Of a DNA stretch of 64,000 nt, positions 7,732 to 16,819 are shown piece after piece. Both the position numbers and the translations under genes were made by a program. Origin of the DNA: Haliscomenobacter sp. Its GTDB lineage: Bacteria > Bacteroidota > Bacteroidia > Chitinophagales > Saprospiraceae. The notes beneath the pieces are model-generated. The model did no database searches, was not told where the DNA came from, and saw nothing but the letters and a program-made list of their open reading frames with translations. The stretch is from positions 310,001 to 374,000 of the forward strand of contig JADJHZ010000002.1 of assembly GCA_016707205.1 (NCBI GenBank), written 5' to 3'. Positions within the stretch are counted from its first letter, which is position 1. Every line of letters begins with the position of its first letter.

Positions 7732-10700
7732 TTACCGGGAAGGAGCGGCGTTGCCTTTCAGCGATTTGAAATAGTCTTCCACGAGGGATTTATAATACGG
7801 CTTCAACGCAGGGGAAACCGTTTTATATTGTTCGATTTCTGCCTTCCGCTTCCGGATATACTCTTCCAATTCGGGCGGCATTCGGCGTTGTATTTCCTGA
7901 GCGGTTTCGGATTTGCGTTTTTCGTCGTATTCCTGCTGCCGCTCCGCTTTTTCATGCTCCAGAAGGCGGTTAAGGATGTCTTGTTGCCTTTTGAGCATAT
8001 CGTTGGTCATACGTTTGTTGACCAGGTCGATCTCCACTTTATCCATCTGATCGATCAGTTCCTGGAGTTCCTTGCTGCCTTTTCCCTGCTCTCTCATTTT
8101 GCGTTGCTTTTCCTCCAGGGCTTTGCGCAAAGCGGCTTGGCGGGCGGCCATTTGGGCAAACTCTTTCGAAGACGGGTTATCGCCTTGCTGCATTTGCCCC
8201 TGCATCTGGCGCATTTCCCCATTCAGTTTCTGCTGCCCTTCCGACATCTTATCCTGGGGTTGGCCGCTGTTATTCGGTTTGTTGCACATCTGGCTACCAG
8301 ACATCTTCATGGACATTTGCTGCTGCATCTGGTTCATCACTTCGCTCAGCATCAAGGCCAAATCATTGATGTTGGTCATAGCGCGCTGCTGATGGTCGGC
8401 CGCCTGGAATTTGCGCCGTTCTTCCAAGTCATCGAGCGACAAGCGCATATTTTCTTTGATGTCGCTCACCTTTCCCGTGACAAACGACTCAATTTGGAAG
8501 ACGCGTTTAGCCAGCGCCTGGAGGCTGTCTTCCACCAGGCGGAAATCGTCTTTCAGTTTAAATTGTTCCTCTACCAGTTCCGTATACCTGGGCGTATTGA
8601 TCTCGGTTTTATCCAGGTTCTTTACAAGGTCTTCCTGGTCGAACGAGAGGCCTACGAGGTTTTCAAGCAACTGTCTGAGCGCCTGCATATCCTCCATCAT
8701 TTGTTCCATTTGGCCAGACTGCATTTTCATGTTCATGTTGTTGGCCATGTTTTTCATCTTTTGGGAGGCGTCCTTTTGCGACTGAGAAGCTTTGTTGTTC
8801 TTGTTCTGCTGGAGGTTCATCTTGCTTTCATTGATATCTCTTTGGATATCTTTCATTTCCTCCTGAGGATTTCCAAGGTCCTTTTGATTTTCCAGCTGTT
8901 CGTTTTTCTTTTCAATTTGCTCTATTTGTTCTTTGAATTCCTGGAATTGCTTATCGATTGCTTCCTGTTTTTCTTTCAGGTCCTCCTGAGGCTCTTTGCT
9001 TTTTTGGGTCTCCTCGCTGAGTTTTTCCTGCTCTTTGGCGAGTTCCTCCAGTTTGTCCATGGCATTCTTCAGTTCCTGTTCCAACTCGAGCTGTTTGAAG
9101 AGTTCCAGAAGACGGTCCAGTTCCATTTCGGTTTGTTCGTCGCGGGACTGGAATTTTTCCATCATTTCCAAGGCTTCTTCTTTTTCCATTTTTTGGAGGA
9201 GCTCTTCCAGTTGTTGCATCATTTTTTGCATGTCTTCGTCCATGGCTTCCTCGAAAAGTTGTTGGAGTTGCTCCTGTTTTTCCTGCAACTCTTCATCCGT
9301 CTCGGAGAACAGGTCTTGGTTTTCCTGATTCTTTTCAAAGGATTCCTTAGCTTTTTCGATCTGTTCCTGGAGTTCCTTCTGGCGGTTCAGCAGTTTTTCG
9401 AGTTCTTTTCTATTTTGCCAGCTGAGTTCTTTTTCCTGAAGCAGCTTATCCCTCATTTTTTTCATCTGGTCCTGGATCTTTCGGGACTCGGCCAGCGCGT
9501 TTTTCAGATTGTCCTTGATCTCTTTGTCGTTCTTTTCTGCCATTTGTTCAAATTCCTTCACCGTAGGCATGGCATAGACCAGGATATTGGTTCGGGAAGA
9601 CTTGGAACCGTTGACGGCATCGTTATCAAACACTTCGAAGTAGTAACTGACCTCGTCGCCGGGCTCCAGGCCGAGTTCCCGGAGATCAAAGGTGTGTTCA
9701 AAGCTGGCTTGTTTGCTGTTGGGGCGGGAAAGGGGAAGCGTAATCAGATCGCCCTGGTTCTTGCCGGTTTTTTTAAGCCGGTAGTTGAAGGTAATGCTTC
9801 GGATGCCATAATCATCCGCGCTCTCTCCGACGAAAAACTGCACCCTGGTATTCGTGCTATCCACAAACCGTTCGGCCTGGATGCTGGGATACTGATCCGG
9901 GATTACGGTAATGGAATAGCTTACGGAATCCCCTTCAGGAATGTCCTGATTGGAAAAAAACAGCCGGTAGCGTTCATCGCCTTGCGCCTTGCGGGCGAAG
10001 CTGAACAAGTCGTCTCCAAACCGTTTTGCGGTGAATTCGCTATTGTTGCGCGAAAATTTGAGCCGGATGCCTTCGGTGTACCGGGCATTAAACACCCAGT
10101 TGATCTGGGTCCCTTCGGGTACAATCAGGTCGCCGATATTATCAAAGGCTTCGTCTTTTCGGCCGGTGTAGCCGGGATAATTGAGTTTCACCTCAAAGGA
10201 AGCCAGGTTGGGTTTGCGCAACACCTTTAAGGTATACTTCCTGGATTCCACCCCAGCCGCATAAAAACGGAAACTGATATCGTCCTGAACATTGTTAAAC
10301 ACGTACGAAAAAGCGTCCGGCCCCTCTTTGGTCAACCGGTACTGATAATTATCGATTTCAATGAAGGCCTCATCCGGTAACTGCTCCCCGTCAATCCGCA
10401 CCTTCAATGTAAAATCTTCATATTGTACAGCCTTCAGTTCTTCCGCTCCCAATTCAAAGGAGAAAGGCGCCGGGCGGAAAAACTCTTTCGAGTTATAAAT
10501 CAGCCGGTGGGTACTTTCCCGGATCACACTGGGGGCGGCAAGCAAAAGAACCAGGAGGATCATCAGCGGGGGCAAGGCATACCTCAGGTACCTGCGGTTC
10601 TGCGTCAAATTAATCGCCGCTTTGAAGGGGACCGGCCGGATCTCCTCGGATTTCTGATCGATGCTGGCGAGAATCAGTTCTTTGTCCGTAAGTTGATCGG

Positions 10701-11061
10701 ATTGAAGCTTGAGTTGTAAGATGTTCAGCAACTTGTCCTTCACATCACCAAAATGCTGGCCAATAATGACGGCAGCTTGTTCATGGCTGATCACTTTTCC
10801 CAGGTGGAAATAACGGAGCAGGGGGTTGAAGACCCAATACCCCAGCGAAACGCCGCTCAAGGCCAGAAACGAAAAAAACAGAAGCTTTCGTCCTGTGGTG
10901 TCAAAATAGAAAAAATATTCCAGCAGGCTACTCACCAGAAAAGCCCCAAGGATTAACCCCACGCTGTACAAAGAGCCCTTGACCAGCCGGTTCAGGTAAA
11001 ACTTGCGGATAAACTGGTCTAGCTTTTGGATGAGCAACTGATAATTGTCATTAGCGGCCAT
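7732..11061 (-). CDS. DUF4175 family membrane protein with very long coiled coil
   Basis: A 1109-residue protein. Three hydrophobic segments lie near residues 29-52, 58-77 and 163-180, the first two framing the FDTTGRK turn typical of DUF4175. An extracytoplasmic-looking beta-rich region of about 300 residues follows. From about residue 497 there is extended coiled coil, extremely rich in Glu, Gln, Lys and Met, for example QEQLQQLFEEAMDEDMQKMM, continuing to the C-terminus. Function is unknown in the family. I start at the ATG at 11061 (MAANDNYQ); an upstream TTG would add only three residues. The skewed composition creates a long spurious open frame on the opposite strand. Confidence 0.85.
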   Translation of the reverse strand: MAANDNYQLLIQKLDQFIRKFYLNRLVKGSLYSVGLILGAFLVSSLLEYFFYFDTTGRKLLFFSFLALSGVSLGYWVFNPLLRYFHLGKVISHEQAAVIIGQHFGDVKDKLLNILQLKLQSDQLTDKELILASIDQKSEEIRPVPFKAAINLTQNRRYLRYALPPLMILLVLLLAAPSVIRESTHRLIYNSKEFFRPAPFSFELGAEELKAVQYEDFTLKVRIDGEQLPDEAFIEIDNYQYRLTKEGPDAFSYVFNNVQDDISFRFYAAGVESRKYTLKVLRKPNLASFEVKLNYPGYTGRKDEAFDNIGDLIVPEGTQINWVFNARYTEGIRLKFSRNNSEFTAKRFGDDLFSFARKAQGDERYRLFFSNQDIPEGDSVSYSITVIPDQYPSIQAERFVDSTNTRVQFFVGESADDYGIRSITFNYRLKKTGKNQGDLITLPLSRPNSKQASFEHTFDLRELGLEPGDEVSYYFEVFDNDAVNGSKSSRTNILVYAMPTVKEFEQMAEKNDKEIKDNLKNALAESRKIQDQMKKMRDKLLQEKELSWQNRKELEKLLNRQKELQEQIEKAKESFEKNQENQDLFSETDEELQEKQEQLQQLFEEAMDEDMQKMMQQLEELLQKMEKEEALEMMEKFQSRDEQTEMELDRLLELFKQLELEQELKNAMDKLEELAKEQEKLSEETQKSKEPQEDLKEKQEAIDKQFQEFKEQIEQIEKKNEQLENQKDLGNPQEEMKDIQRDINESKMNLQQNKNNKASQSQKDASQKMKNMANNMNMKMQSGQMEQMMEDMQALRQLLENLVGLSFDQEDLVKNLDKTEINTPRYTELVEEQFKLKDDFRLVEDSLQALAKRVFQIESFVTGKVSDIKENMRLSLDDLEERRKFQAADHQQRAMTNINDLALMLSEVMNQMQQQMSMKMSGSQMCNKPNNSGQPQDKMSEGQQKLNGEMRQMQGQMQQGDNPSSKEFAQMAARQAALRKALEEKQRKMREQGKGSKELQELIDQMDKVEIDLVNKRMTNDMLKRQQDILNRLLEHEKAERQQEYDEKRKSETAQEIQRRMPPELEEYIRKRKAEIEQYKTVSPALKPYYKSLVEDYFKSLKGNAAPSR

Positions 11062-11265
11062 GAGCAACAAGATTTAATAAGGCAAAACCATTTTTCAACG
11101 CCGGGGTTGAAACCCGAACCTCTGTGGTAACAGTCCGGCATGGGAAATAGTTATAGTTCCCCGGCCAGCTGGCACAGAACGGACGGAAAAATAACCGGGT
11201 TATTGCGTATTGTCAAGTGGGGGGTATCAAAAAACCGCACTTTGTCGGAAATCCAGCCGCTTTTC

Positions 11266-13905
11266 TTACGCTCTGGTGATCAGTTCCATCTGTTGATAGA
11301 TCGATTTGAGTTCCTCATTGGGCTCAAAAATCTTGATCTCTTCGATAATCCGGCTAATCTCGGTCACTTTTTCCTCTAAGAGCCGCTTCGCCTCTGGATC
11401 TTTGGTGGCGTTACCTTTAGCCCGGAACGCATTTCGCATATCGTTGAGCGATTTAGTGGCAGCCATTCGCCTCCAGGGAGACTGTCTGGCGTTCAACGCC
11501 ATTTCCTTCAACCTGGCGGTAGCCTCCATCGCGTATTTTTCTCCGGATTTAAAGGCCAATTCCTGATAACTGCCGATGAACAAGACCGCATTAAAGGCAT
11601 TTACCTTTTGGAAGTTCTTTTCAAAAAATGCCAGATTGCCGGGGCTGCCTTGTTCTTTGTACATTGACCCAATGGCGTTCAGAATGTCTTCGCTTTGTTC
11701 GTTTTCCAGTTTTTGGGCATATTCCAAGCCGGTTTGGGGATTGTTTTGATAAAGGAGGTCGAGGCAAACGCCCTTCACATTATAGGCAGAATCCTGGACC
11801 AGGGCTTTTTTAGCTACTTCGAGTGCTTGCTGTTCGTTGGAATCGGCCAGTTTGTAGATAGCGGCAGACCGAACCTCCGAGTGGGGATCAGCGAGTACCA
11901 ACTTTTTAAGCAGTCCTTCAAAATCCGGAACCATTTTGTCGTCCAGGTATTCCAGACCCATCAAGCGGATCACAAAGAAGGGGTCCTCCACCGCAAGAGG
12001 CAGGAGTATCTTCAATTGATCGCTCTCCGCTTCCATCAGCCGGCTTAGCGCCTCAAACCGGTCCATAAACCGGGGAGCGTTTTGGAATTGAAAAGCCAAT
12101 TGCTCCTCCGTTTTGTTGTCCTGAATCTCTGCCAGCAGCATTCTTTCCCCATCCAAATGGACGAGATCAGGCCGCTGTCCAACCGGAATACGAAGGGTCT
12201 GCACGCGCTGATTGATCCGAACGGGAAGCCGGTTGACGTTTCCGCCGGCATAGATATCCAGAGATACGGGTAGCTCGAAAATAGGCGGATTGCGATCCGG
12301 GTTTTGGGTTTGTTCTACGGTAACGACGGCTTCTTTTTTCTCTTCGTCATAGGAATAATCGATCTTCAGCTCCGGATGGCCCTTGCTGAAATACCATTGG
12401 TTAAAGAACCAGTTCAAGTCCTCCCCTGTCACTTCTTCATAGGTCAACCTCAGGTTGTGCGCCTCGACCGATTGATAGGCGTACCTGGTCAGGAACCGGT
12501 TCAGCCCGGTAAAAAAGGCTTCGTCTCCCAGGTAGTTACGGAGCATGTGCAGAATGGCTCCACCTTTATTGTAACTATGCGCATCGAACATATCCTCCTT
12601 GTCGTCGTATCCAAAGTGGATCAACGGATGCATGGCATTTGGAGGCGTCCCCAGGTAACCGTGCCATTCTTCGTACAGGTGAAAATCGGCGGCATCCCGG
12701 CCGTATTTATGTTCATACCACAAGTACTCGCTGTAGTTGGCAAACCCCTCGTTCATGGTGAGGTTGGACCAGCTTTCGCAGGTAACCAGATCCCCAAACC
12801 AGTGGTGGAAAAGCTCATGAGCGACTACCTTATCGTTAGGATTGTCGATCAGTTCGCGCCGGTGTTTTTGGACATACTCGCCAAAAACCACGGCGGTCGT
12901 GTTTTCCATGGCGCCGGAAACGTAGTCCCGGACAACCACCTGGGCGTATTTAGACCAAGGATACGGAACCCCCAGTTTATTGGAAAAAAATTCCAGCATT
13001 TCAGGCGTGTGGGCAAAAATATCGCGAGCCGAAGCCTCGTACTCCGGTTCCACGTAGTAAGCAAGCTCCTTCCCTCTCCAGGTATCTTTTACCACTGCAT
13101 AATCTCCCACCGCAATCATAAAAAGGTATGGAGCATGGGGTTGGTCCATTCGCCAGTAATCCGTCCGGGTTCCATCCGGATGATCAACAGAAGAAACCAG
13201 GTTTCCATTAGATAGGGTCTTGAAACGAGCGGGAACCGTCAGATACAGCTCCTGGGTACAGCGTTCGTTGGGTTTGTCGATCGTAGGGAACCACCGGGAG
13301 TTGTTCTCTGTTTCTCCCTGAGTCCAGATCTGGGTTGGCTTTTCGGCCTCTTCGCCGCGGGGGTTAATGAAGAAAAGCCCCTGGTCGGAAGAAATAGCCG
13401 CGCTGCCCCCGGAAGCAGCAGGTCGGGCAACGTACTCGAAAGACAGCGAAAACGATGATTCCCGGGAGTACGTTTTGTCCAGTTCTACGGTAATCTGTTC
13501 GCCGTCATAGGAATACTTCAACTCCTGGCCCGAGCCGGCCAAGGCCACTTTTTTCCACTCAAATCCTTTCGCATCCAGCGTTACAGATCGCACCGGGTGG
13601 AAATAGGGCCTCAACTCAAGGGTCGCTTTCCCGATCACGGATTCGTTTTCCCAATCGAAAGAAAGATCCAGGCGGGTGTGCAATAAGTCATTATCCCTTT
13701 TATAACTAGGGTTATACTTGGGGAGCTTATAATCCTCCTGCTTTTTAAGCGAAGAAGGCTTGGGCGCCTCAACAAAAAGGGTATCCAGGAGCCGTTCCTC
13801 CATGCCGGGTTTTGACGTTCCCGAGTACGTCTTTTGAGAAGGAGAACAAGAATGGGCCAGCAAAGCAAAGCCAGTCAGGATCAGCAACAATCTGGTCATG
13901 AACAT
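11266..13905 (-). CDS. M1 family zinc aminopeptidase lipoprotein
   Basis: An 879-residue gluzincin peptidase. It begins with a lipoprotein signal (MTRLLLILTGFALLAHSC, Cys20 counted from the first methionine), so it is predicted to be anchored in the envelope. The catalytic set is complete: the exopeptidase motif GAMEN near residue 329, HELFHH with zinc ligands His363 and His367 and catalytic Glu364, and the third ligand Glu386 in TMNEGFANYSEYL. The N-terminal beta-saddle and a C-terminal helical, HEAT-like region flank the catalytic part. It probably trims peptides in the periplasm or at the cell surface. Methionine 3 is an equally good start. Confidence 0.95.
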   Translation of the reverse strand: MFMTRLLLILTGFALLAHSCSPSQKTYSGTSKPGMEERLLDTLFVEAPKPSSLKKQEDYKLPKYNPSYKRDNDLLHTRLDLSFDWENESVIGKATLELRPYFHPVRSVTLDAKGFEWKKVALAGSGQELKYSYDGEQITVELDKTYSRESSFSLSFEYVARPAASGGSAAISSDQGLFFINPRGEEAEKPTQIWTQGETENNSRWFPTIDKPNERCTQELYLTVPARFKTLSNGNLVSSVDHPDGTRTDYWRMDQPHAPYLFMIAVGDYAVVKDTWRGKELAYYVEPEYEASARDIFAHTPEMLEFFSNKLGVPYPWSKYAQVVVRDYVSGAMENTTAVVFGEYVQKHRRELIDNPNDKVVAHELFHHWFGDLVTCESWSNLTMNEGFANYSEYLWYEHKYGRDAADFHLYEEWHGYLGTPPNAMHPLIHFGYDDKEDMFDAHSYNKGGAILHMLRNYLGDEAFFTGLNRFLTRYAYQSVEAHNLRLTYEEVTGEDLNWFFNQWYFSKGHPELKIDYSYDEEKKEAVVTVEQTQNPDRNPPIFELPVSLDIYAGGNVNRLPVRINQRVQTLRIPVGQRPDLVHLDGERMLLAEIQDNKTEEQLAFQFQNAPRFMDRFEALSRLMEAESDQLKILLPLAVEDPFFVIRLMGLEYLDDKMVPDFEGLLKKLVLADPHSEVRSAAIYKLADSNEQQALEVAKKALVQDSAYNVKGVCLDLLYQNNPQTGLEYAQKLENEQSEDILNAIGSMYKEQGSPGNLAFFEKNFQKVNAFNAVLFIGSYQELAFKSGEKYAMEATARLKEMALNARQSPWRRMAATKSLNDMRNAFRAKGNATKDPEAKRLLEEKVTEISRIIEEIKIFEPNEELKSIYQQMELITRA

Positions 13906-14004
13906 GCAAATTTGAGATATGGAGAAAGGATCATCGGCGGTATTCAGCTCCTGGGATAACGTTCCTCAGAGCAAAAAAGTGCAAGAAACCTATTGGGTAT
14001 TGTC

Positions 14005-14220
14005 TCATGCCCCTACGGTTGCGGAAGTTTCTTTCAGGAAAGCCTCCAAGCTTTTGTTAAACTCTTCCGGATGCTCCATCATTGGAGCATGGCCGCACCG
14101 GTCGATCATGACCAGCCGGGAATTGGGGATGAGCTCCCGGAATTTTTCCCCGACAAACGGCGGGGTAATGGTGTCCTGATTCCCCCAAACCAGCAGGGTA
14201 GGAGCGCTAAGGTCGTGCAA
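14005..14220 (-). pseudogene. Alpha/beta hydrolase, C-terminal part after frameshift
   Basis: This 71-codon frame carries the C-terminal third of an alpha/beta hydrolase: LSAPTLLVWGNQDTITPP with the acidic triad residue and RCGHAPMMEHPEEF with the catalytic His. It is the direct continuation of the upstream frame at 14222-14782. Deleting one base in the AAA at forward 14231-14233 would join them as AVRHNLGDKLHDLSAPTL, exactly the expected family sequence. It should not be read as a separate gene. Confidence 0.85.
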
Positions 14221-14221
14221 C

Positions 14222-14782
14222 TTATCGCCAAAGGTTGTGCCGCACAGCGGATTTAGCGGTTGCTATCACCCGGATCGCCTTGTTCCGGTCGTTGACAATG
14301 TCAAACACCTCGTCGATCAGCTCCTGGGAAGCGACCTCCGGATCGAAAAAGGTAGATTGGGTCTTTTTTTTGATGAATTCATAGTTGTTCCGGGGCGGGA
14401 AGCTCGTCCCCATAGCGCTTTCGAAAAGACCGGAACTGCCGGTAAGAATAATCGAAGCGATTTTATCCGGATGCCCCAGGGCATACAACAAAGCGATATG
14501 CCCTCCAAGGGAGTTTCCCAATACGTGCACTTTTCTGAATTTTTTAAACTCCACAAACTCAGCGACATGCTCTACCAATCCAGAGACTGATACTTTACGC
14601 AATGGAAGCTCAAATATCGGGAGGATAGGAACCACTACATTGTAGGCCGGGGAAAAATGCCGCATAATGCCTTCAAAATTGCTCAATGCTCCGAAAAGCC
14701 CGTGCAACAGGACCAAAGGCTGCTTGTCGTCTCCTGTCTCAATATACTTGAACCCTCCTTCAGACTTTATGACATAATCCAT
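14222..14782 (-). pseudogene. Alpha/beta hydrolase, N-terminal part, broken by a 1-base insertion
   Basis: 186 codons from ATG: LVLLHGLFGALSNF with the oxyanion region, and the nucleophile elbow LGNSLGGHIALLYALGHPDK with the catalytic Ser. The frame runs into a stop after AVRHNLWR, where relatives continue with NLGDKL. The cause is one surplus base in a three-base run (AAA forward). Together with 14005-14220 the enzyme would be about 259 residues, a normal length for this family, with a complete Ser-Asp-His triad. Substrate unknown. The gene is divergent from the OmpA lipoprotein. Confidence 0.85.
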
Positions 14783-15095
14783 TGAATGTACCTGGTATTT
14801 AACATAATCGAAAACCTAAGAATGCCCCTCAACATTTTGCAAAACCATCCAAATGCAAAAATAGGCTTTTTTTTCTCCCTGCATCGATTAAGTTCCCTTA
14901 TTCCATTCTGCAAAAAGGTCTGGTCTCAATATGGGCAAAAGGCCAATAAATTTAAGATTATCTTTGTTTTATTCAGAAAATATCTATTGTTTTGCATTGG
15001 AATTGCAGGACTTGCCAGATTTTTTGGCCTCAACCCTGCCCTCAGAACAATGAGAAAAACCAAAACATTCTTTTGTTAATCAAACTTAAAAAAAC
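14783..15095. other. Divergent intergenic region, hydrolase / OmpA lipoprotein
   Basis: 313 bp, AT-rich, with no open frame that looks real. On the plus strand TATCTTTG at 14959-14966 matches the Bacteroidota -7 consensus TAnnTTTG and lies about 130 nt before the OmpA gene. I see no convincing -33 element at the usual 19-21 bp spacing, so the promoter assignment is tentative. Confidence 0.4.
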
Positions 15096-15869
15096 ATGCG
15101 TCTCGTTATCAAATCCCTGGTGCTCCTGCTTGCCCTTGGTCTTGTTTCTTCTTGCGTTTCCAAGAAAAAATACGATGAGCTGTTAGCCAGCAAACAAGCA
15201 AGCGATGCCGCCCTGGCAGAAACCCAAAACCGCGTTAAAGGCCTCGAGCAAGACAACGCCACCCTCAAGTCGGACATGGAATCCGAAAAAAACCGTATGA
15301 ACGGAGAGATCGCCAACCTCCGCAAGGATCTGGATGCGACCAAAGGCCAGGTTAAAATGGTTCAGGACAAACTGACCATGACCCAGGCCGAACTCGACAA
15401 GATCAAAAGTGACATCAACGGCATTTTCGGAGCTTATGAGAAAAGCGGCCTCAAACTGGAAGAAAGAGATGGCGAGCTTTATGTAATTACTTCTCCGATG
15501 AGCTATCGCAGCGGTTCCTACAGCCTTACCCGCGCCGAAAAACAGGCTCTTTCCGAACTCGCTACTACCCTCAAGAACAACCCTGCGCTTAAGTTGATGG
15601 TCGAAGGCCATACCGATGCAGACAAAGTAAGCCCAGGCGCTTCCTTCCAGGACAACTGGGAACTGTCTACTCTACGCGCAGTAGCTGTCGTTCGCGAACT
15701 GGTCAAGCAAGGCGTTAGTCCTTCTCAGGTTGCCGCTTCCGGCGCTGGTGACACCATGCCCATGGGCGATAACAAAACCAAGGAAGGAAAAGCCAAAAAC
15801 AGAAGAACAGAAGTTAAGGCCGACCCAAACATGAAGGCCCTCATGGATGCCGTGAAGAAGAAGAACTAA
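15096..15869 (+). CDS. OmpA family peptidoglycan-associated lipoprotein
   Basis: 257 residues. MRLVIKSLVLLLALGLVSSC is a lipoprotein signal with Cys20. Residues about 22-110 form a coiled coil (heptads such as ALAETQNRVKGLEQDNATLK). The C-terminal OmpA/MotB domain has LMVEGHTDADKV, LSTLRAVAVVRELVKQGVSP and NRRTEV, the residues that bind diaminopimelate in peptidoglycan. It probably links the outer membrane to the wall. It is followed directly by a strong bidirectional terminator, so it appears to be monocistronic. Confidence 0.92.
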   Translation: MRLVIKSLVLLLALGLVSSCVSKKKYDELLASKQASDAALAETQNRVKGLEQDNATLKSDMESEKNRMNGEIANLRKDLDATKGQVKMVQDKLTMTQAELDKIKSDINGIFGAYEKSGLKLEERDGELYVITSPMSYRSGSYSLTRAEKQALSELATTLKNNPALKLMVEGHTDADKVSPGASFQDNWELSTLRAVAVVRELVKQGVSPSQVAASGAGDTMPMGDNKTKEGKAKNRRTEVKADPNMKALMDAVKKKN

Positions 15870-15885
15870 TTTTTCTTCTTCTCTC

Positions 15886-15944
15886 GTTCCAAAAGAAAAC
15901 CGGGACTGGAAGCGTTGCTTTCAGTCCCGGTTTTCTTTTGGAAC
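15886..15944. terminator. Strong bidirectional intrinsic terminator
   Basis: Perfect 23 bp arms at 15886-15908 and 15922-15944 with a 13 nt loop. The core CCGGGACTG/CAGTCCCGG is flanked by A-rich and T-rich tracts on both sides. It lies between the convergent OmpA lipoprotein gene and the DUF4249 gene and can end transcription from both. Confidence 0.9.
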
Positions 15945-15949
15945 TCGTT

Positions 15950-16816
15950 TTACCTACGCTTAATGATCGTGACCAGCCGGTCGTACTGAAGCCCCGTAAA
16001 AACCCCAACCGCTCCGGCGTCCCCTCCCAGATTGGAAGTTAACGGACTAGGTTGCGCAAAAGGATTCCCGTTGCCAAATACGGCGCGCTGCAAACTCTCC
16101 AAAAACCGGTAATAGGACTCTTCTACATGATACAAGGTGTGGACCAGCGTATCTCCTTCCGTAAATTCATAAGCGGCGCCCAGGACAAACGATTTATCCA
16201 CAAACCGGTCATCCAGGGTGAAATCCTGCAAAGGAATGCTATCCCGGTTGCTGTGCCGAAGAACAAAACGGAAAAAGTTCGAACCCTCCCCTGGATCTCC
16301 AAAATAGGTAAGCGTGCGGGCCAGCGTGTCGGATTCTTTGAATTCCACCACGACGCTATCAATCGGAACCTGAGGTAGGAGCCGGGTTTGGCCTGTAATC
16401 TTCTTCCCTTCCGGGGTAACGATTTCCAGAAAGAACGGTTCCAGGGTATCTAAAGGCACCAGATCGTTTCCGGTATAGTTATAAAGGCGTTGATTTTCCA
16501 GATCAATGCTGAGCCGGTTTTCCAGAAGGATCACCTGATCTTTGTGCCGAATCCTGACCTCCGCCCCCTGGACCAGCAATTCCTGTAAAAACCCGCCCAT
16601 ATCGTCCGGATCAGGAAAAGGTGCAAAGTAGGCGGCACTCTTCGACAACGACAGCCGGTAAGGAAGCCCTGGCTCCAGATAGCATTCCACGACCAACTGG
16701 TTGTCGTAATCCGGCAGTTCGATGTCTACTTCTTTCTCCAAATTGCACGAAGTAAACAACGAGCCGGCTAAAAAGCATACCGCCACAAAAACAAATAAAA
16801 AACGGTGCGTGATCAT
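15950..16816 (-). CDS. DUF4249 domain lipoprotein
   Basis: 288 residues with a lipoprotein signal (FVAVCFLAGSLFTSC, Cys24) followed by EVDIELPDYDNQLVVECYLE, the usual opening of DUF4249 proteins. The family is restricted largely to Bacteroidota and is nearly always encoded next to a TonB receptor with a carboxypeptidase-like N-domain. That is the case here, 3 nt after the receptor's stop. It is probably an outer-membrane accessory of that transporter; the ligand is unknown. Confidence 0.87.
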   Translation of the reverse strand: MITHRFLFVFVAVCFLAGSLFTSCNLEKEVDIELPDYDNQLVVECYLEPGLPYRLSLSKSAAYFAPFPDPDDMGGFLQELLVQGAEVRIRHKDQVILLENRLSIDLENQRLYNYTGNDLVPLDTLEPFFLEIVTPEGKKITGQTRLLPQVPIDSVVVEFKESDTLARTLTYFGDPGEGSNFFRFVLRHSNRDSIPLQDFTLDDRFVDKSFVLGAAYEFTEGDTLVHTLYHVEESYYRFLESLQRAVFGNGNPFAQPSPLTSNLGGDAGAVGVFTGLQYDRLVTIIKRR

Positions 16817-16819
16817 GGA

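Noticed and set aside
7828..10230. An 800-codon open frame on the plus strand opposite the DUF4175 gene
   Set aside because: It is rich in Phe, Leu and His exactly where the sense strand encodes Glu/Gln/Lys-rich coiled coil, so it is a codon-bias shadow. No start context or domain is present.
12304..13215. 303-codon plus-strand frame opposite the M1 peptidase
   Set aside because: It lies wholly within a gene whose catalytic motifs are on the minus strand; its translation shows no domain.
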